The notes under the pieces: generated by a model
What the model was told of the DNA's origin: nothing
Seen by the model: only the letters and a program-made list of their open reading frames with translations
The model's database searches: none
Assembly: GCA_026018925.1 (NCBI GenBank)
Contig: JAKSZU010000013.1
Span: 82,732,291 to 82,796,290, forward strand
Reading direction: 5' to 3'
Length of the DNA stretch: 64,000 nucleotides
DNA from: Tupaia tana
Lineage: Eukaryota; Chordata; Mammalia; Scandentia; Tupaiidae
Shown: positions 1-12,394 of the stretch, piece after piece
Layout: each line of letters starts with the position of its first letter
Numbering within the stretch: position 1 is the first letter of the stretch
Program-made: the position numbers and the translations under genes

Positions 1-753
1 GATCCAGCCTACTCTTGGCACCAGGGAAAAATTCTTATATAAAGAGTACTCTACCCAACAGTTATTCTCCGGTTAGATAAAAGGAGATCTTTATTTGTAG
101 ACATATGAGGGGACTTCAAAACGTTTGTGGAAAAGTAGAAGCACAGGTTTATTTTGGTGCAAAGCAACCCACTAAAATTCACGCAGAGATTTTTTTTTTT
201 TATCATATGCATTTCCGTGAACCTTTTGAAGATCCCCCACCCCTGTATTATAAAGAAGGTGGAACTAGAAGGGCGGACTCCTCTTTATTGTAACTATTTT
301 GGTGTGTTTCACGTGATCGTGTGTTATGTCAGTGGCACAGCTGAAAGAACATGGCTCCTCTTTATTATTTCCCGGCCATCTCATACCCAGCAAAGTATTA
401 TTTAGTAGCAAAATATATTTTAATTGAAAAAAAATCATCCTATGTAACTGAATAAAAATGTGAACCGAGGGCTTTTCTGACAGACAGCAGAGTATGTACA
501 TTCTGTGAGGGTGGGACAGCATCTATTTAATATAATTTTTATATAGAAAATACAGGCATATTTAAAAATGGAAACATAAGAAAGTATGACACAAGGAATA
601 ACAAAATATATCACAAAAAAAAACCCCCAAATAACAAGTTCACTAAACAAGATCCAGCACCATGTTGGACTTTCTTTGCATAAATTCCAGGATGCCCAGG
701 CGCTACCAGGAAGAGATGATCTGCTTTGAGAGAGTCAGTTAGTTGTGTGGTGG
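1..753 (-). other. SVEP1: SVEP1 3' untranslated region (partial)
   Basis: This sequence lies directly downstream of the SVEP1 stop codon on the minus strand. The transcript end is not certain. AATAAA on the minus strand is present at 361-366, 284-289 and 90-95, and any of these could direct cleavage; the UTR may also run off the window. A small inverted-repeat DNA transposon occupies 108-236. No long open frame here looks coding. Confidence 0.6.
108..236. mobile_element. Short inverted-repeat DNA transposon (family T), copy 1
   Basis: About 129 bp bounded by imperfect terminal inverted repeats: GGGGACTTCAAAACGTTTG at the left, and the complement of GTGAACCTTTTGAAGATCCC at the right. The interior is A/T-rich. 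Related copies lie at 8365-8492, 13797-14193 and 34037-34163. No transposase is present, so it is non-autonomous. A left-flank TA fits a Tc1/mariner-type element. Confidence 0.7.
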
Positions 754-775
754 TTAAAACCCAGTCCTCCTTTTC
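754..775 (-). CDS. SVEP1: SVEP1 last coding exon (C-terminal tail and stop)
   Basis: Minus strand, read from 775 down: a single G completes the Arg codon begun in the previous exon, then six codons for K-R-R-T-G-F and a TAA stop (754-756). The acceptor is ttctttccag at 776-785, with a pyrimidine-rich tract upstream. Joined to the exon at 4248-4341 it gives ...HDCSRKRRTGF, the conserved C-terminus of SVEP1. It is only 22 coding nucleotides, so it was found by splice phase and recognition of the C-terminus rather than as an open frame. Confidence 0.93.
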
Positions 776-2150
776 CTGGAAAGAAAAAAAAAAAAAAAGA
801 AAGAAAAGAGAGTCAAGAGAAAAGACTGAACTGAAACGAGTGATATTGCATCTTTTGGTAACAGCACTGTACAAACCAATTAAAATGGAATTGCAAGTTT
901 CAGACACCTGTGATGTTGTCTGTAGAGGTGGGGGTTCCTCTTTGAGAAAGGCAGGGGGCCTTAGCAAACAGCTGCTACCTTAAGAAAAGATCTGAGAAGC
1001 AGCAGACCTGAGTTTTAGTTTTCATTGTCACTAGTTTTCCATCTGACCATCCTGTTACATGAGGGGTTTGAACCTCATGAATCTAAAGGTTTCTTAGCCC
1101 ATGAACAATCTATGGTTTTTAGTTATGGTATTTGCTTAGGCTAAGTTTTCTAAAGATGTGCAGAGACCAGAGGAAACATCATTCATTTCTGAAAGGACTA
1201 AACTACCTGGGAGCAAGGCCAGGTCAGTCTTCTTCATCAGTTGAGAAGATTCAGGTTGAAGAGTTTAATGGCTGCCACAAGGCATTTCTCTACCACCTGC
1301 CACTTATGCCAAAAAAAATGACTCCAGCTGTCAACTTGCATTTATTGAGCATCCATTTTTGTACTTGTACAAAGTTACTAAGCATCTACTCTTTAAGATA
1401 CTCAATCTCATGAGACAGAAGGAAAAAAAAATGTATAGTTTTTAATTGTTTTGACATCTCAGAAAAGCTTCTGTTTTTAGGGAGTGATATTGCATCTTTT
1501 TGTCTTCTGGAAATTGTGTCTCCCCTCCCCTTTGCCTGATGTTTTGACAAAATTACCCTCCATGTGAGTATAGCATATGTCAACCCAGCGCTACTGTTCA
1601 TTGACCCTTGTTGGCCCCCTGAGACAATCTGGACATTGAGTCCTTCTAGGCTGGGACAGTGCAGTATGTCTTTGGATACTGGATGATGACATGTAAGACA
1701 TGGGCAGTGAATTCAGTTCTGTCCTTTCATGTGAACTGAACAGCAGAGAAAGTCACTCTGCAGCAAGAGAGAGGATGAAGCAGACCCTGGAGTAAGGAGG
1801 TGAAAGGGAAAGTGGAGAGGCTTCAGGTGGCTTTCAAGTGCTCAGTTCTGGTCCTTGGTTCCAGTCCTCCTGATATTTGGCTACTCCCTTGTCCTTGGGT
1901 TCCACACCAAATCCCTCTATTGTGATAAGTTCCTTTTTTAGCTTAAGCTAATTCCAATTTTAACAACAGTGCCCTAATCAATATGGATCTTCCAGAAGAA
2001 GCCATTACAGAAGGTAATCTGCATGGTCCTCTGAGTGCCAGTTAGCAGTTATATGAATGTGGGATGTACCTCTAAGCTTAATTTGCCATAATATTTTTCT
2101 TGATTCCTATATCAAAATTTTGTATAAAATACAGATTCCATTTTAATTAA
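776..2150. other. Intron sequence, no feature recognised
   Basis: Part of the last SVEP1 intron. It has a purine tract at 780-815 and otherwise mixed sequence. I see no repeat of the families abundant elsewhere and no exon-like frame. Confidence 0.5.
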
Positions 2151-2407
2151 TTTTTTTTGGAGAGGTTTTTGCTATAAGGCGCATGCACTCACCAGACAGA
2201 GAGAGACAGACAGAAAGCGAGAATTCACCCCCCCCCCCCAGGGGGGATGGCCACGCTGCAATCCCTTCTCCTCTATTCTCCTCTCGGGATCTTGGGCATG
2301 CACGCACACGCACCTGGAGTGAGTTTAAGCCACCGGGTCCAGGACTCGAACCACGGTCGGCTACATAGGAATCCAGTGACATAGCCATTACGCTAACTGC
2401 TGGTCCC
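2151..2407 (-). mobile_element. tRNA-derived SINE, long type
   Basis: The complement carries a tRNA-like head (GGGACCAGCAGTTAGCGTAA), B-box, GAGAGGAGAATGG body, TCTCTCTGTC tract and GCAAAAACCTCTCC end with A-tail. Near-identical flanks (gattccattttaatta upstream, gattctattttattaa at 2408) are a diverged TSD. Confidence 0.9.
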
Positions 2408-2927
2408 GATTCTATTTTATTAATAGACAATATTTTCATACAAGATAATAACTACCAGTCTCCTGATCAAGGAAGAGTTCCTATGAGGAAATTTTGATGC
2501 TAGGGAACCATACAAATTCTGGGTTTCCTTTATTTATAAGATGAAGTGGTTGAAATATAAAGTCTCAAGTTATAAGAAAGTACTTTCTGTTCTTTTTGAG
2601 TCCTTGTTTTGTTTTCTCCTCCCTCCCTTTCCCTCTCTCCCTTCCTTCTTTTGGCTCTTGTTTTCTTCAATTCCTTCAACTCTGCTCTCAGGTAAAACTA
2701 TTGTTTACATCTTGGCAGCTTCAAAATATATCCATCCCACTCCAAATTTACTTTTTAGGATTCTTTTTTTTCCTGTTGCTTTTCTTTGTCTGCAGAGATG
2801 ACATGAGGTGATGATTTGAGGCTATTCACTGGCACAACACAGAATTTTTTTGTATTTATTTCAATTGCTTTTTTGTTTTTACAAGTCGACTTTGATATCT
2901 CAATAAAAGTAACATAATAAGAAATGG

Positions 2928-3195
2928 AAAATGGTCGTGGTGGCTAAGGTGCTGGACTCCCACAGGGCCATCTACAGTTCAAGTCCTGGACCTGGTAGTT
3001 TGAAACTCACACTGGGCACAGGTGTGTGCATACCCAAAAATCTCAGGAGGAGAATGGAGAAGGGAATGCAGTGCAGCTATGCCCCTTGGAGGGTGATTTC
3101 TCACTTTCCTTTTCACTATCTATCTCTCTGATGAGTGTATGCTCCCTTTAACAAAAATCTTAAAAAAAGAAAGGAAGAAAGAAAGAAAGAAAGGG
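2928..3195 (+). mobile_element. tRNA-derived SINE, long type (old)
   Basis: A diverged copy: GTGGTGGCTAAGGTGCTGGA head, AGTTCAAGTCCTGGACCTGG B-box region, body and A-rich tail that runs into an AAAG tract near 3165-3195. Confidence 0.75.
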
Positions 3196-3199
3196 AAAA

Positions 3200-4247
3200 A
3201 TAATTGTTTTTAGTTGACTGAATTTTAGTTTTAAAAATGAGTATAGGAATACCTATTTGTTTTAGTGGTTTCTGTAAGTTGGGGGAGGGGTAAGTGTACA
3301 TAATACAAATCTAAGTGATGTGATGCAAAATCATAGATTGAACATCTTAAGATGGGGCTGAAAGTACTCTGACATTGTAACATTTGTGAGAGAAATGTTT
3401 AATTATTGAAAGGAATTTATCCATGGTATGGTACAATGTCTGATATTTTCTGAACTTTGAAAAGGTTTAGGTGATCATTTAACTATTTTCCCTTTGACTT
3501 ATTTTTGTGATCATCTTTTTTTCAAGTATATTTATCTTGTCAGACATGAGAAACCAATGGGTAGAACTTATTTTTACATACAATTTCATATTGCCAGTGA
3601 AATATGTGACTATATTTATACAGTTTTCTTTTTTATTTTATATACTACTTTTCTTATAGTCAATAACTACATGAATATGTATAGTCAATGAAATAGGTAT
3701 ATACTAGAGTGCCAAATAAAGATATTTGACTGTAAACATTTCTTGTTGACTTTAACACTAGTGTTTATTATAATAAAGAACTCAAATATCTACTGTGATT
3801 TCAATAAAGTATATTGCATTTTTTATTTATTTTGCATCTTTGCATATGAAGGATGCAATCTCTGTTCAAGAAGACAGCTTACTCTTGAATTATTTAACCC
3901 GTTGTTCTTTTTTCTTGTGAAAAAAAAATAAGGAATGCTTCACAAATTTGTATGTCATTCTTGAGCACAGGCATATTAATCTTCTCTGTATCATCCCAAT
4001 TTTAATAAGTGCTGTAGGAGTGGGCATAACTTTTCTTTTTGCAATATCATTATTTTCTTGGCAATCCCAAACTACTATTTCTTAGCTCTGGCTTTAGTTC
4101 AGATTTAGAGAGTACACCTTATAAAAGATACGTTTGGCTGCAGGATACTTACATGCAAACTAGAAATACCTTCTAACTCGTGAAACAACTTACTTCAAAT
4201 TTCAAAGTCTGTAGGTTGTAGATAACTATTAGTTTTGGTCTGCTTAC
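3200..4247. other. Intron sequence, no feature recognised
   Basis: A/T-rich intron with no recognised repeat or exon. It ends at the donor of the exon at 4248-4341. Confidence 0.45.
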
Positions 4248-4341
4248 CTGGAACAGTCATGTCCTGTCCAAGCTGAAAGACAGTGGCATCGGTTTGGCCG
4301 TACACATTTCCCACCATTTAAGCAAGGAGACTGGCAAACAG
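4248..4341 (-). CDS. SVEP1: SVEP1 exon encoding the last EGF-like module
   Basis: Minus strand. The acceptor is tcctcctag at 4342-4350 and the donor GTAAGC follows 4248. The 94 bp encode [20 protein letters not shown] followed by [11 protein letters not shown], with the six-cysteine spacing of an EGF domain. The exon opens with two bases completing an Ala codon and ends with two bases (AG) that the next exon completes to Arg. The two upstream exons have the same layout, so three EGF modules in a row end the protein before its basic tail. Confidence 0.96.
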
Positions 4342-5089
4342 CTAGGAGGAAAAGTACATGCATTTATTTAATACTTGCCTCTGCTTCCTGTTGCAACCAT
4401 GATTCTGCACATACAATTTGCATTATCCATTTCTGTCACTCAGCCTGACCTTACAGCCTTATGTGACAGGACCTCCGCTTTCCCTTCTAGGCTAGTCAAT
4501 TTCCACATTTAAGTCTCAGGTTAAGTTGTACCTATTAATTCAAACTTCGGCTGATTGCTCTTAGTCCACTTATTTTTCTCTCCTTGACTTTTTATTTATG
4601 CAATGAATCAGGCACTTCCACTGTTTCGCACAATAACTTTTTTATATATTCAATTAGATGATAAATCTTCTGATTTATGGCACTGAATTCTTTGATTGAT
4701 TAAGTCATATACCAGATCTTATAATAATAAATCAGGCATACAGGTTGTATAAAATAATAGATGATTCGATAGCCCTTTGTGTTTGGCTAAGAAACATATT
4801 TCATGGCTCTTATCAGATTTAATTGGAATTACAGAACAGGACTAGGGTTAAAAACTAGCCATAGATGAAACCTGGAAAGAACATCAAAAGATTTACCAAA
4901 GAGGCATCTTTCTCACAAATCTACAGTCTCATAACCAGACTTCTCAAGTTCATGCTAAAAAAAAAGCTGAGAATGCTAAAATTTCATGAAAATCTAATAA
5001 CAGCAAATGTACTATTTCAAAGACAAAGATGAACTCCCTGCAGGAAGGAAATAAAAGGCCTCCTCTTGGAAACATTTCAGTCTCATTAT

Positions 5090-5126
<37 letters not shown>

Positions 5127-5384
5127 CCTTTTCTGTATGAAAAAAATCTTTGGTGAGATGTAAGTCAATGGTATTTCTTTAATCATTCATTCATAAGAAA
5201 CAGGGAAAAGGCCTGGTAGGCCAGTATCAGGCACTGGATGGAGGGGATGAGAGGACAAGACATGAAATCCCATAAGGCACTATTCTGGTAAGTTAAGAGT
5301 AAGAACAGGCCAGCAGAATCACTGATAGGCAATTTAATAAGAAAGGAAATTATGAAACAAATCAGAATTATAACCAGAAAGAAC
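4342..5384. other. Intron sequence; A-run
   Basis: Intron between the last two EGF exons. A run of about 30 adenines lies at 5093-5123. Nothing else could be assigned. Confidence 0.45.
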
Positions 5385-5640
5385 AGGCTGGCAGGTGGTG
5401 TGGTGGTAAAGGTGCTACACTCCCACATGGCCAACCTTGGTTCAAGTCCCAGATTCAGCAGTTTGAAACTCTTGCTGGGCAAGTGTGTGTGCATGCCCAA
5501 AATCCTGAGAGGAGAATGAAGAAGGGAGTGTGGCGTGGCCATCCTCTCTAGGGTGATTTCTCACTTTCTCTCTCTCTGTTTCTGTCTCTCAGGTGAGCAC
5601 ACATGCCCTATAACAACAAACACACTAAAAAAAATAAATC
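5385..5640 (+). mobile_element. tRNA-derived SINE, long type (old)
   Basis: GCTGGCAGGTGGTGTGGTGG head, GGTTCAAGTCCCAGATTCAG B-box region, body with GAGAGGAGAATGAAGAAGGG and a GCCCTATAACAACAAACAC end. It is diverged from the younger copies. Confidence 0.85.
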
Positions 5641-6015
5641 AAGAATAAATTCTAATAATCTAAATCCAACTCTCCTTACTGATTGCTGCTAATATAAGAA
5701 AATATTACTTCTTCTCAGCAACATGCTAACTAGCGGTGCCTGACTATACCAACCAACCAGTCGTTATTTTTGCTTCTTTGTCTAAAAGTTTAGCATTTTT
5801 CTTTTCCTTATAATGTTGGTGCCTCTGGTGTTCCATTTTGGATTACCTTCTTATGCCACATGTCTCTTGCATAGTCTCATTTCTATTCCCCCCATGAATA
5901 TTTTTTAATGATGACTTATAAATCTCTATCATTAATCTAAATATCTCTCTGAGAACTTGAACTATCATCCAACTGCCTATCTGATCATTCCCCTTACATG
6001 TTCCACGCTCTCAAA

Positions 6016-6160
6016 CTCAGCATGCCCGTCCTTATCTTTCCCCATCTATCCCCATCCCTATTTATACCCATCCTGATCTATCTCGGCATGCCCAGCCTTA
6101 TCTATACTCATCTATACTCATCCTTATCTATCCCCATCCTTATCTCAGCATGCCCACTGC
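6016..6160. repeat. Short minisatellite-like tandem repeat
   Basis: A roughly 64-bp unit beginning CTCRGCATGCCC recurs at 6016, 6082 and 6144. Within it a shorter CATCCTTATCTATCCC motif repeats. Confidence 0.7.
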
Positions 6161-6399
6161 TAACTCCTTATCTGTACTCCCACACCAGCTGCACCTGGAG
6201 TCTTTAGCTTGGTAAGTGGTGCTGCCTTCCACTCTGGGGCCTAAGCAGGAAACAGCTGTTTTGATTCTTGGCAGCATTGATTCGATCTCTCTGCCTTCTC
6301 TGAAATCTACCCTTTCTGGGTTATCATCTCTCCAGATGTCATTATTTCTTGCCAGTTCGTCTTCTGTAACCGCCCAACACATCTATTATAAATCTTGCT

Positions 6400-6900
6400 T
6401 CTCGTCATTTTCACACTGCTACCAAAATCTCTGTTCCAAAAGAACATCTGATGGCATGGTTTTCATGCGTAAAACCTTTAATTGCTTCTGATTTTCCCAA
6501 GGCATAATCCAACATCTTGAACTTGGCACACAAAACCAAGTGTTCCGATCTGATGCTGCTTTCTTCACAGCTTCGTTTCCAGCCACACCCCTAGGTGTCC
6601 TCTATGGCTTTAGTTGCTGAATGTGTCTACATATTTTCCGCTCCATGCCTTTAGCTAGAATACTCTTCTCCTGTAGACTTTTCCTGCTCTTCCTCAGATT
6701 CTAGGCCTGTGAAGCCTTTTCTGCTCCTTGACACTTGCTTCATTTACCCATCTTCACTGTTATCACAGTCCATTTTATGTATTCAATTAGCCTTCATCTT
6801 ATAGATCTCTATTTATAGGCCACCCTGCATTCCTTCCCCTATTCTAGATTGAACTTTTGGAGCTCTTGTTGTATATCCTTTTGCATATTTAGTACGTAGA
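6400..6900 (-). repeat. L2 LINE 3' fragment (probable)
   Basis: Read on the + strand it shows the order typical of an antisense L2: 'aatccaacatcttgaacttg', a C/T-rich middle with 'tgaagccttttctgctcctt' near 6710, and 'tagattgaacttttggagct' near 6850. It is strongly diverged. Confidence 0.5.
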
Positions 6901-8364
6901 GGGTGTAGGCTGAGGTAGCTGTGGCAAGATTTAAAAAAGGAAGCCTACATGCCTCAGTGTCATCAAAAATTTTCTAGTCAGAGGACTAAGCTAAAAGAAA
7001 TACACATGGGTCATTGCGCTATAAACTGCATGTCTCTAACTGTGTGACATTGAGAGAAATGGATTGTTAAAAATAGATTGTTAAGATACAGAACAAGTTT
7101 GAATAGAAGAGGAAACTTAGGTAGGCCTTGGGAGTTGGGTAAGGTAAGAATAGGTGAGGGAAGGAGGAGAGTAGATGCTAGATGGGAGTAGGTGAGTAGA
7201 TGCTAAGAGATGGGAGGGAGAAGAGGCTGTTTGGAGGGTAATGAGGAAGCCACCATTCTAGGAGGTAAGTGTGTGATTGGCAAGATGGGAAGAGGGTTGT
7301 GCTGCAGGTGTGCTAAAGAATGTCTATGCAGCATGTGGAGGTTGGATGAATTCGGTATGGATGTGGAGATACTGAACAACTATTTGATGTTCTTAAATAG
7401 AGCAACGACATGCCTAAAATAATACATTAATGATGGTCATCTTGGAAACGGAGATGGGAGGTAAACTAGCACACTCTGGCCATCATCCAGAGAAGATGGC
7501 AGGGGGGTGAAGTAAGATGGGAGAGAAACTGCTGAGAAAGAAACAAAAAGAGTGATTATGTTGATAATCTCTGCTGAAGAGGAGGGGTAGCCAAGAACGA
7601 GTCATTTATCTGGAAGACTGAATGCCACTTCTTGCAAAGATAAGGTTCCTGTTGAAAAGGGCAGGGCTGGCTTGCAGATGAGTTCAATTTTGGATGCACA
7701 AGAAATGTGCATAAGTACCAAAGTTGACTCGTTATATCTAGTATTATAAGCAAACACAATATTGATCACTTTAAGATGAATGTCAAATTTAGCCTCCAGA
7801 ACATTTTTGCCTTTCTACATTCAAGGATGGCTTACTGCTGGCTTTAGGTAGGGTGACTACACAGCCGATTGTGCCCGTGACAGTACATTTTACTTTCCTG
7901 TTCCTGCTTGTCTTATTTATAGTGCCCCTTTCACTCTCAGAAATGACTAGTTTGGGAAGCTAAATTATATAGCCTCCCCAGTTTTAGTGCTCATAACGAG
8001 CTCTGGTGTCAATGAGCATGTTCTAATTTACATTTTACCCCACCGAGGAGGTGGCATAAACATTTGCAGGAGGGATGATGAAGTGTTAGGTATCATACTA
8101 AATAAAGATAGCAAAACCTTTTTTTTTTTAACAGTGGCTTAACATTTTACCACATTAAATAGGTAAAAACCCATCATTTGAAATGGATTTATTTGACATT
8201 AGCTGTGAAACCTGTCATATTCAGACATTATGCTACATGCTAGAAATATAAAGATAACAAGGAATATCCCTACTCTCATAGTATATAATCTAGTAGGAGC
8301 AGAGCTAGAGAACCAAGCAGTTACACAGATGTCCAAGCATAGCAGTGGGCCAAATGCTTTATGG
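6901..8364. other. Intron sequence, no clear feature
   Basis: Intron with G-rich simple stretches near 7120-7260. Positions 8225-8345 resemble an old mammalian-wide repeat, but I could not assign it. Confidence 0.4.
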
Positions 8365-8492
8365 GGGGACTTCAAAAAGTTCATGAAAAAATGGAATGAA
8401 AGTACAAGTTTATTTGGGTGCAAAATAATTATGGCATCTGTGCCTTTTTTCATAATATGTAATTTCCATGATCCATTTGAAGACCCTCATAT
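8365..8492. mobile_element. Short inverted-repeat DNA transposon (family T), copy 2
   Basis: About 128 bp from GGGGGGACTTCAAAAAGTTC to TTTGAAGACCCTCA, with terminal inverted repeats and TA on both outer sides, as for Tc1/mariner target sites. It shares the interior motif AAGTTTATTTGGGTGCAAAA with copy 1. Confidence 0.75.
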
Positions 8493-8611
8493 TTCAAGCA
8501 GGCAAAGGTTGCTAAGCGGACATGGATGTCACCAATCAACCCACTATGATAAGGAATGAAGCAAGTTAAACTATGAAAGAGAGGCATTGCACGTCCCCAC
8601 TTAATATATAT

Positions 8612-8862
8612 TGAATGTCTGCACTCTACAGCAGAAATGAGAAGACTGGAAGGTATAAAAGCATAGAGAGCAACTGTAGATACTAGAGACAGTGTGGGAG
8701 GGTGATAGGCAATGGGGCAGTGGGAAAATGGGAACAAGGGAAAAAAGAGCAAAACATTTAACAGACACAAAAATGAACAATTATCTGTTGGTGATATTGT
8801 GTATGGGAATAACTTTGGCTAGACTAGTATGCAGCATATTCATGATGGGGAAAAAATAAATA
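8612..8862 (+). repeat. Unassigned dispersed repeat (family U), copy 1
   Basis: About 250 bp matching 16048-16310 throughout: CTACAGCAGAAATGAGAAG, a TAGATACTAGAGACAGTGTG segment, a purine-rich middle, then AACAATTATCTGTTGGTGAT and GCATATTCATGATGGGGAAA. An 80-bp mariner-like element follows immediately. I do not recognise the family. Confidence 0.65.
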
Positions 8863-8942
8863 CTGGGTCGTCTAAAAAGTCATGATGTATTTTTCTATGT
8901 TTTTGTATGCAAAAATGCATCATGACTTTCCTGAAAACCCAC
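8863..8942. mobile_element. 80-bp palindromic mariner-like MITE (family M), copy 1
   Basis: About 80 bp forming an almost complete inverted repeat. The left arm is CTGGGTCGTCTAAAAAGTCA and the right arm is the complement of TGACTTTCCTGAAAACCCAC. A TA lies on both sides. Other copies are at 19468, 42960 and 45046. Confidence 0.85.
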
Positions 8943-9320
8943 TAAATAAATGTAAGAAAAAGGAATCATCTTGGATGAGTTTTTAAAAATATTTAAATTA
9001 TATTGTATTTATTTATGACTTTGGTCTTTCTAAAAAGGAATAGTGAATTTAGTAATTGAGCTTCATAGAGATTAAAAAACGTATTCTTTGGCCCCTTTGT
9101 ATAATGTCTTCTCTACATTCTGCAAAATAGAGCAGATGGTGACAGGAAGAAGGCAAATGACCGAGGTAACTTAGATGTGTCCTTAGAATATGACCCCGCA
9201 AGGTGTTTTTCAGGCAACGATACAGTTCAGTGTTGAGACAACTTGAGGAACTCTTGGGAAATTCTGGTGTCCTTTCGCTCCATCACTGAGTTACCCTCAT
9301 CAATTTACCCTGGGGTTTCA

Positions 9321-10179
<859 letters not shown>

Positions 10180-10180
<1 letters not shown>

Positions 10181-10315
10181 TCACCTTGGAGTTGGTTAGA
10201 TATCCAAAATTGTCAGATACCAACCTTGGTCTACTGAATCACAATCTGCATTTTAACCTCTCCCAGGTGATATGAATGTATGCTAAAGCTTAGGAAGCCT
10301 TGGCTCATGCAAGAG
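10180..10315 (+). repeat. MER5-like hAT transposon fragment
   Basis: Contains 'ctactgaatcacaatctgca' and 'ctcccaggtgatatgaatgt', which fit the right part of MER5 elements. It is short and diverged. Confidence 0.5.
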
Positions 10316-10911
10316 GGATGGAGGGTTCAGGGAGCCAGAACAGCTAAGCCAACACTAGAGTTAGAGTACCCCAGAGTCATACTCCATGAGTCTTTGGACT
10401 CACGACATTATAGCAACATTACAGCAGTTTAAGTAGGGGAGCTCTAAGTGAAAAAGAATGATGTGGGAGAAGTGGAAGGAAAAATGTGATTTCTCTCTTT
10501 TTTTTTGATTTTGAGAACACTTACTTTGGTGAGTTGTTAAACATCTAAATTTATCTTTATCACACGTTTTCTTTTATAGATTAGTTGAAAAAGTCACACT
10601 TAAAAAGTTTTAGAGTATCTTATAAAATACCTGACCTTGAAAAAAAAAATTGGTATAGACCGTGGCCATCACATTAATGACTAAATGGTTTATATATGTC
10701 ATTCCCAATGGGACACGAAACCATTTTATCTTTATCTATTTTTAAAGATATTGAAACTAAGTGCAGCTTAGACTTTTAAAACTACTTATTTACACGTCAC
10801 TGAAAGTTCAAATTCAGATGTATTTTTAGAAGGATCAAAATTCTGTATTACTTTACTGAGCATTGTGTAGATACAGGAGTGCCAGTTTCCCTTATTCTCT
10901 TAAGTGGAAGG
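10316..10911. other. Intron sequence, no feature recognised
   Basis: A/T-rich intron with short homopolymer runs. No exon or clear repeat. Confidence 0.4.
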
Positions 10912-10921
10912 AACTATTCTT

Positions 10922-11198
10922 TTTTTTTTTTTTTTTCTTTGAGAGAGATTTTTGCTATAGGACATGTGTGCTTGCTGGAGAAACAGAGAGAGACAGAGAG
11001 ACAGAAAGTAAGAAATCGCCCATCCTCCCAGGGGGGATGGCCATGCTATAATTCCTTCTCCTCCATGCTCCTCTCAGAATTTTGGTCACACACATACATG
11101 CGCCCAGTGCACATTTTAAGCCGCCAGGTCTGGGACTCGAACTGTGGTTGAGTATGTGGGAATCCAGTGATGTAACCATTATGCCATCTGCTGGTCCC
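10922..11198 (-). mobile_element. tRNA-derived SINE, long type
   Basis: A T-run, GAGATTTTTGCTATAGGACA, body and CCATCTGCTGGTCCC end, read as the complement of the head. The TSD aactattctt is at 10912-10921 and 11206-11215. Confidence 0.9.
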
Positions 11199-11281
11199 AA
11201 GAAAAAACTATTCTTAATGACAAACCACGAGTGGAGTGGGCTGTAAATATTGCCTGCGAAGTATGATATTATGCAATGCCA

Positions 11282-11536
11282 GGGCCAGCAGTTAGCGTAA
11301 TGGCTATGTCGCTGGACTCCCATGTAGTCGATCGCAGTTCGCGTCCCAGACCTGGTGGCTTAAAACTCACACTGGGCGCGTGTGCGTGCGTGCCCAAGAT
11401 CCCGAGAGGAGAATGGAGGAGAAGGGATTGTGGCGTGGCCATCCCTGCGGGGGGGGTGATTTCTTGCTTTCTGTCTCTGTCTGTCTGTCTGTCGAGTACA
11501 CGTGCCCTATAGCAAAAACCTCTAAAAAAAAAAAAG
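11282..11536 (+). mobile_element. tRNA-derived SINE, long type
   Basis: A full-length copy from GGGCCAGCAGTTAGCGTAAT to the A-tail. The 17-bp TSD at 11265-11281 and 11537-11553 differs at one base. It lies in inverted orientation 83 bp from the SINE at 10922. Confidence 0.95.
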
Positions 11537-11694
11537 GATATTGTGCAATGCCATGCATTTATGCCAATTGTAGCAATGAATGGCATAGGATATAGTGGAC
11601 CTGAGATAAGGAAAAGAGGGCTGGGAGACTATAACCAACTTTCCCGAGAAGACTCTTATACATTTGTGCCAGAAGACATGTAAAGATGACTTTA

Positions 11695-11872
11695 GGGGGC
11701 CAGCAGGTGGCGTGGTGGTTAAAGGCGCTGGACTCCCACATGGCTGACTGCAGTTCAAGTCCTGGACCTGGTGGCTTGCTTTCTCACTTTCTCTTTCTCT
11801 TCCTCTCCCTCTTTCTCCTTCCTCTCTCACTTTGTCAAATTAAAAGTAAATAAATAAAGTTAAATTAAAAAA
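11695..11872 (+). mobile_element. tRNA-derived SINE, short type
   Basis: Head GCCAGCAGGTGGCGTGGTGG, B-box GTTCAAGTCCTGGACCTGG, a C/T-rich tract and a GTCAAATTAAAAGTAAATAA tail. The TSD aaagatgacttta is at 11682-11694 and 11873-11885. Confidence 0.93.
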
Positions 11873-12106
11873 AAAGATGACTTTAGATGGATCTTGAAAA
11901 TAATGTCTTGAAGGTTATTAATATTCTCTATCTTCTGCAACCTATTGACATATTCAAATTGGCCCTCTGGGTTCTGTCTGTTCTGCTATAACAATTTAAG
12001 CCAATGAATTTCTCCCTAACAGTAAAGCCAGTTTCTAGTAGCTCCCTTAAGTTGCCAGCTTCCAGGCAAATTATGAGTTGAGAATAGTATCTGAGGACAG
12101 ACTCAC

Positions 12107-12202
12107 GTTCTTCACAGAGGCGCCCCATCCAGCCATCTGGACAGGAACAAGCATTTGGTCGCTGGCAGATACCGCCATTCTGACAAGGGAACCGGCAGAC
12201 AG
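12107..12202 (-). CDS. SVEP1: SVEP1 exon encoding the first of three C-terminal EGF-like modules
   Basis: Minus strand, acceptor cttttctag at 12203, donor GTGAGT after 12107. The 96 bp encode [20 protein letters not shown] followed by [12 protein letters not shown], with all six EGF cysteines. Phase 1 at both ends. It follows the last CCP exon (15059-15229), so the order CCP-EGF-EGF-EGF-tail of SVEP1 is kept. Confidence 0.96.
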
Positions 12203-12394
12203 CTAGAAAAGAAGTGATTGGTCATAAATCTAGTGACTTATGGAAGAGAGGTAGTCACGAAGCAGGACTGCTCATGTACATTTGATAATATTTCTGTGTC
12301 TCAAGCTTTAAGGATGGGAAACAAAATCAAATCTCAAGAGGAAACTTCAGTATACGGTGAAGCGGAGCATTTTATTGGTTGCTATCACTGCTGT

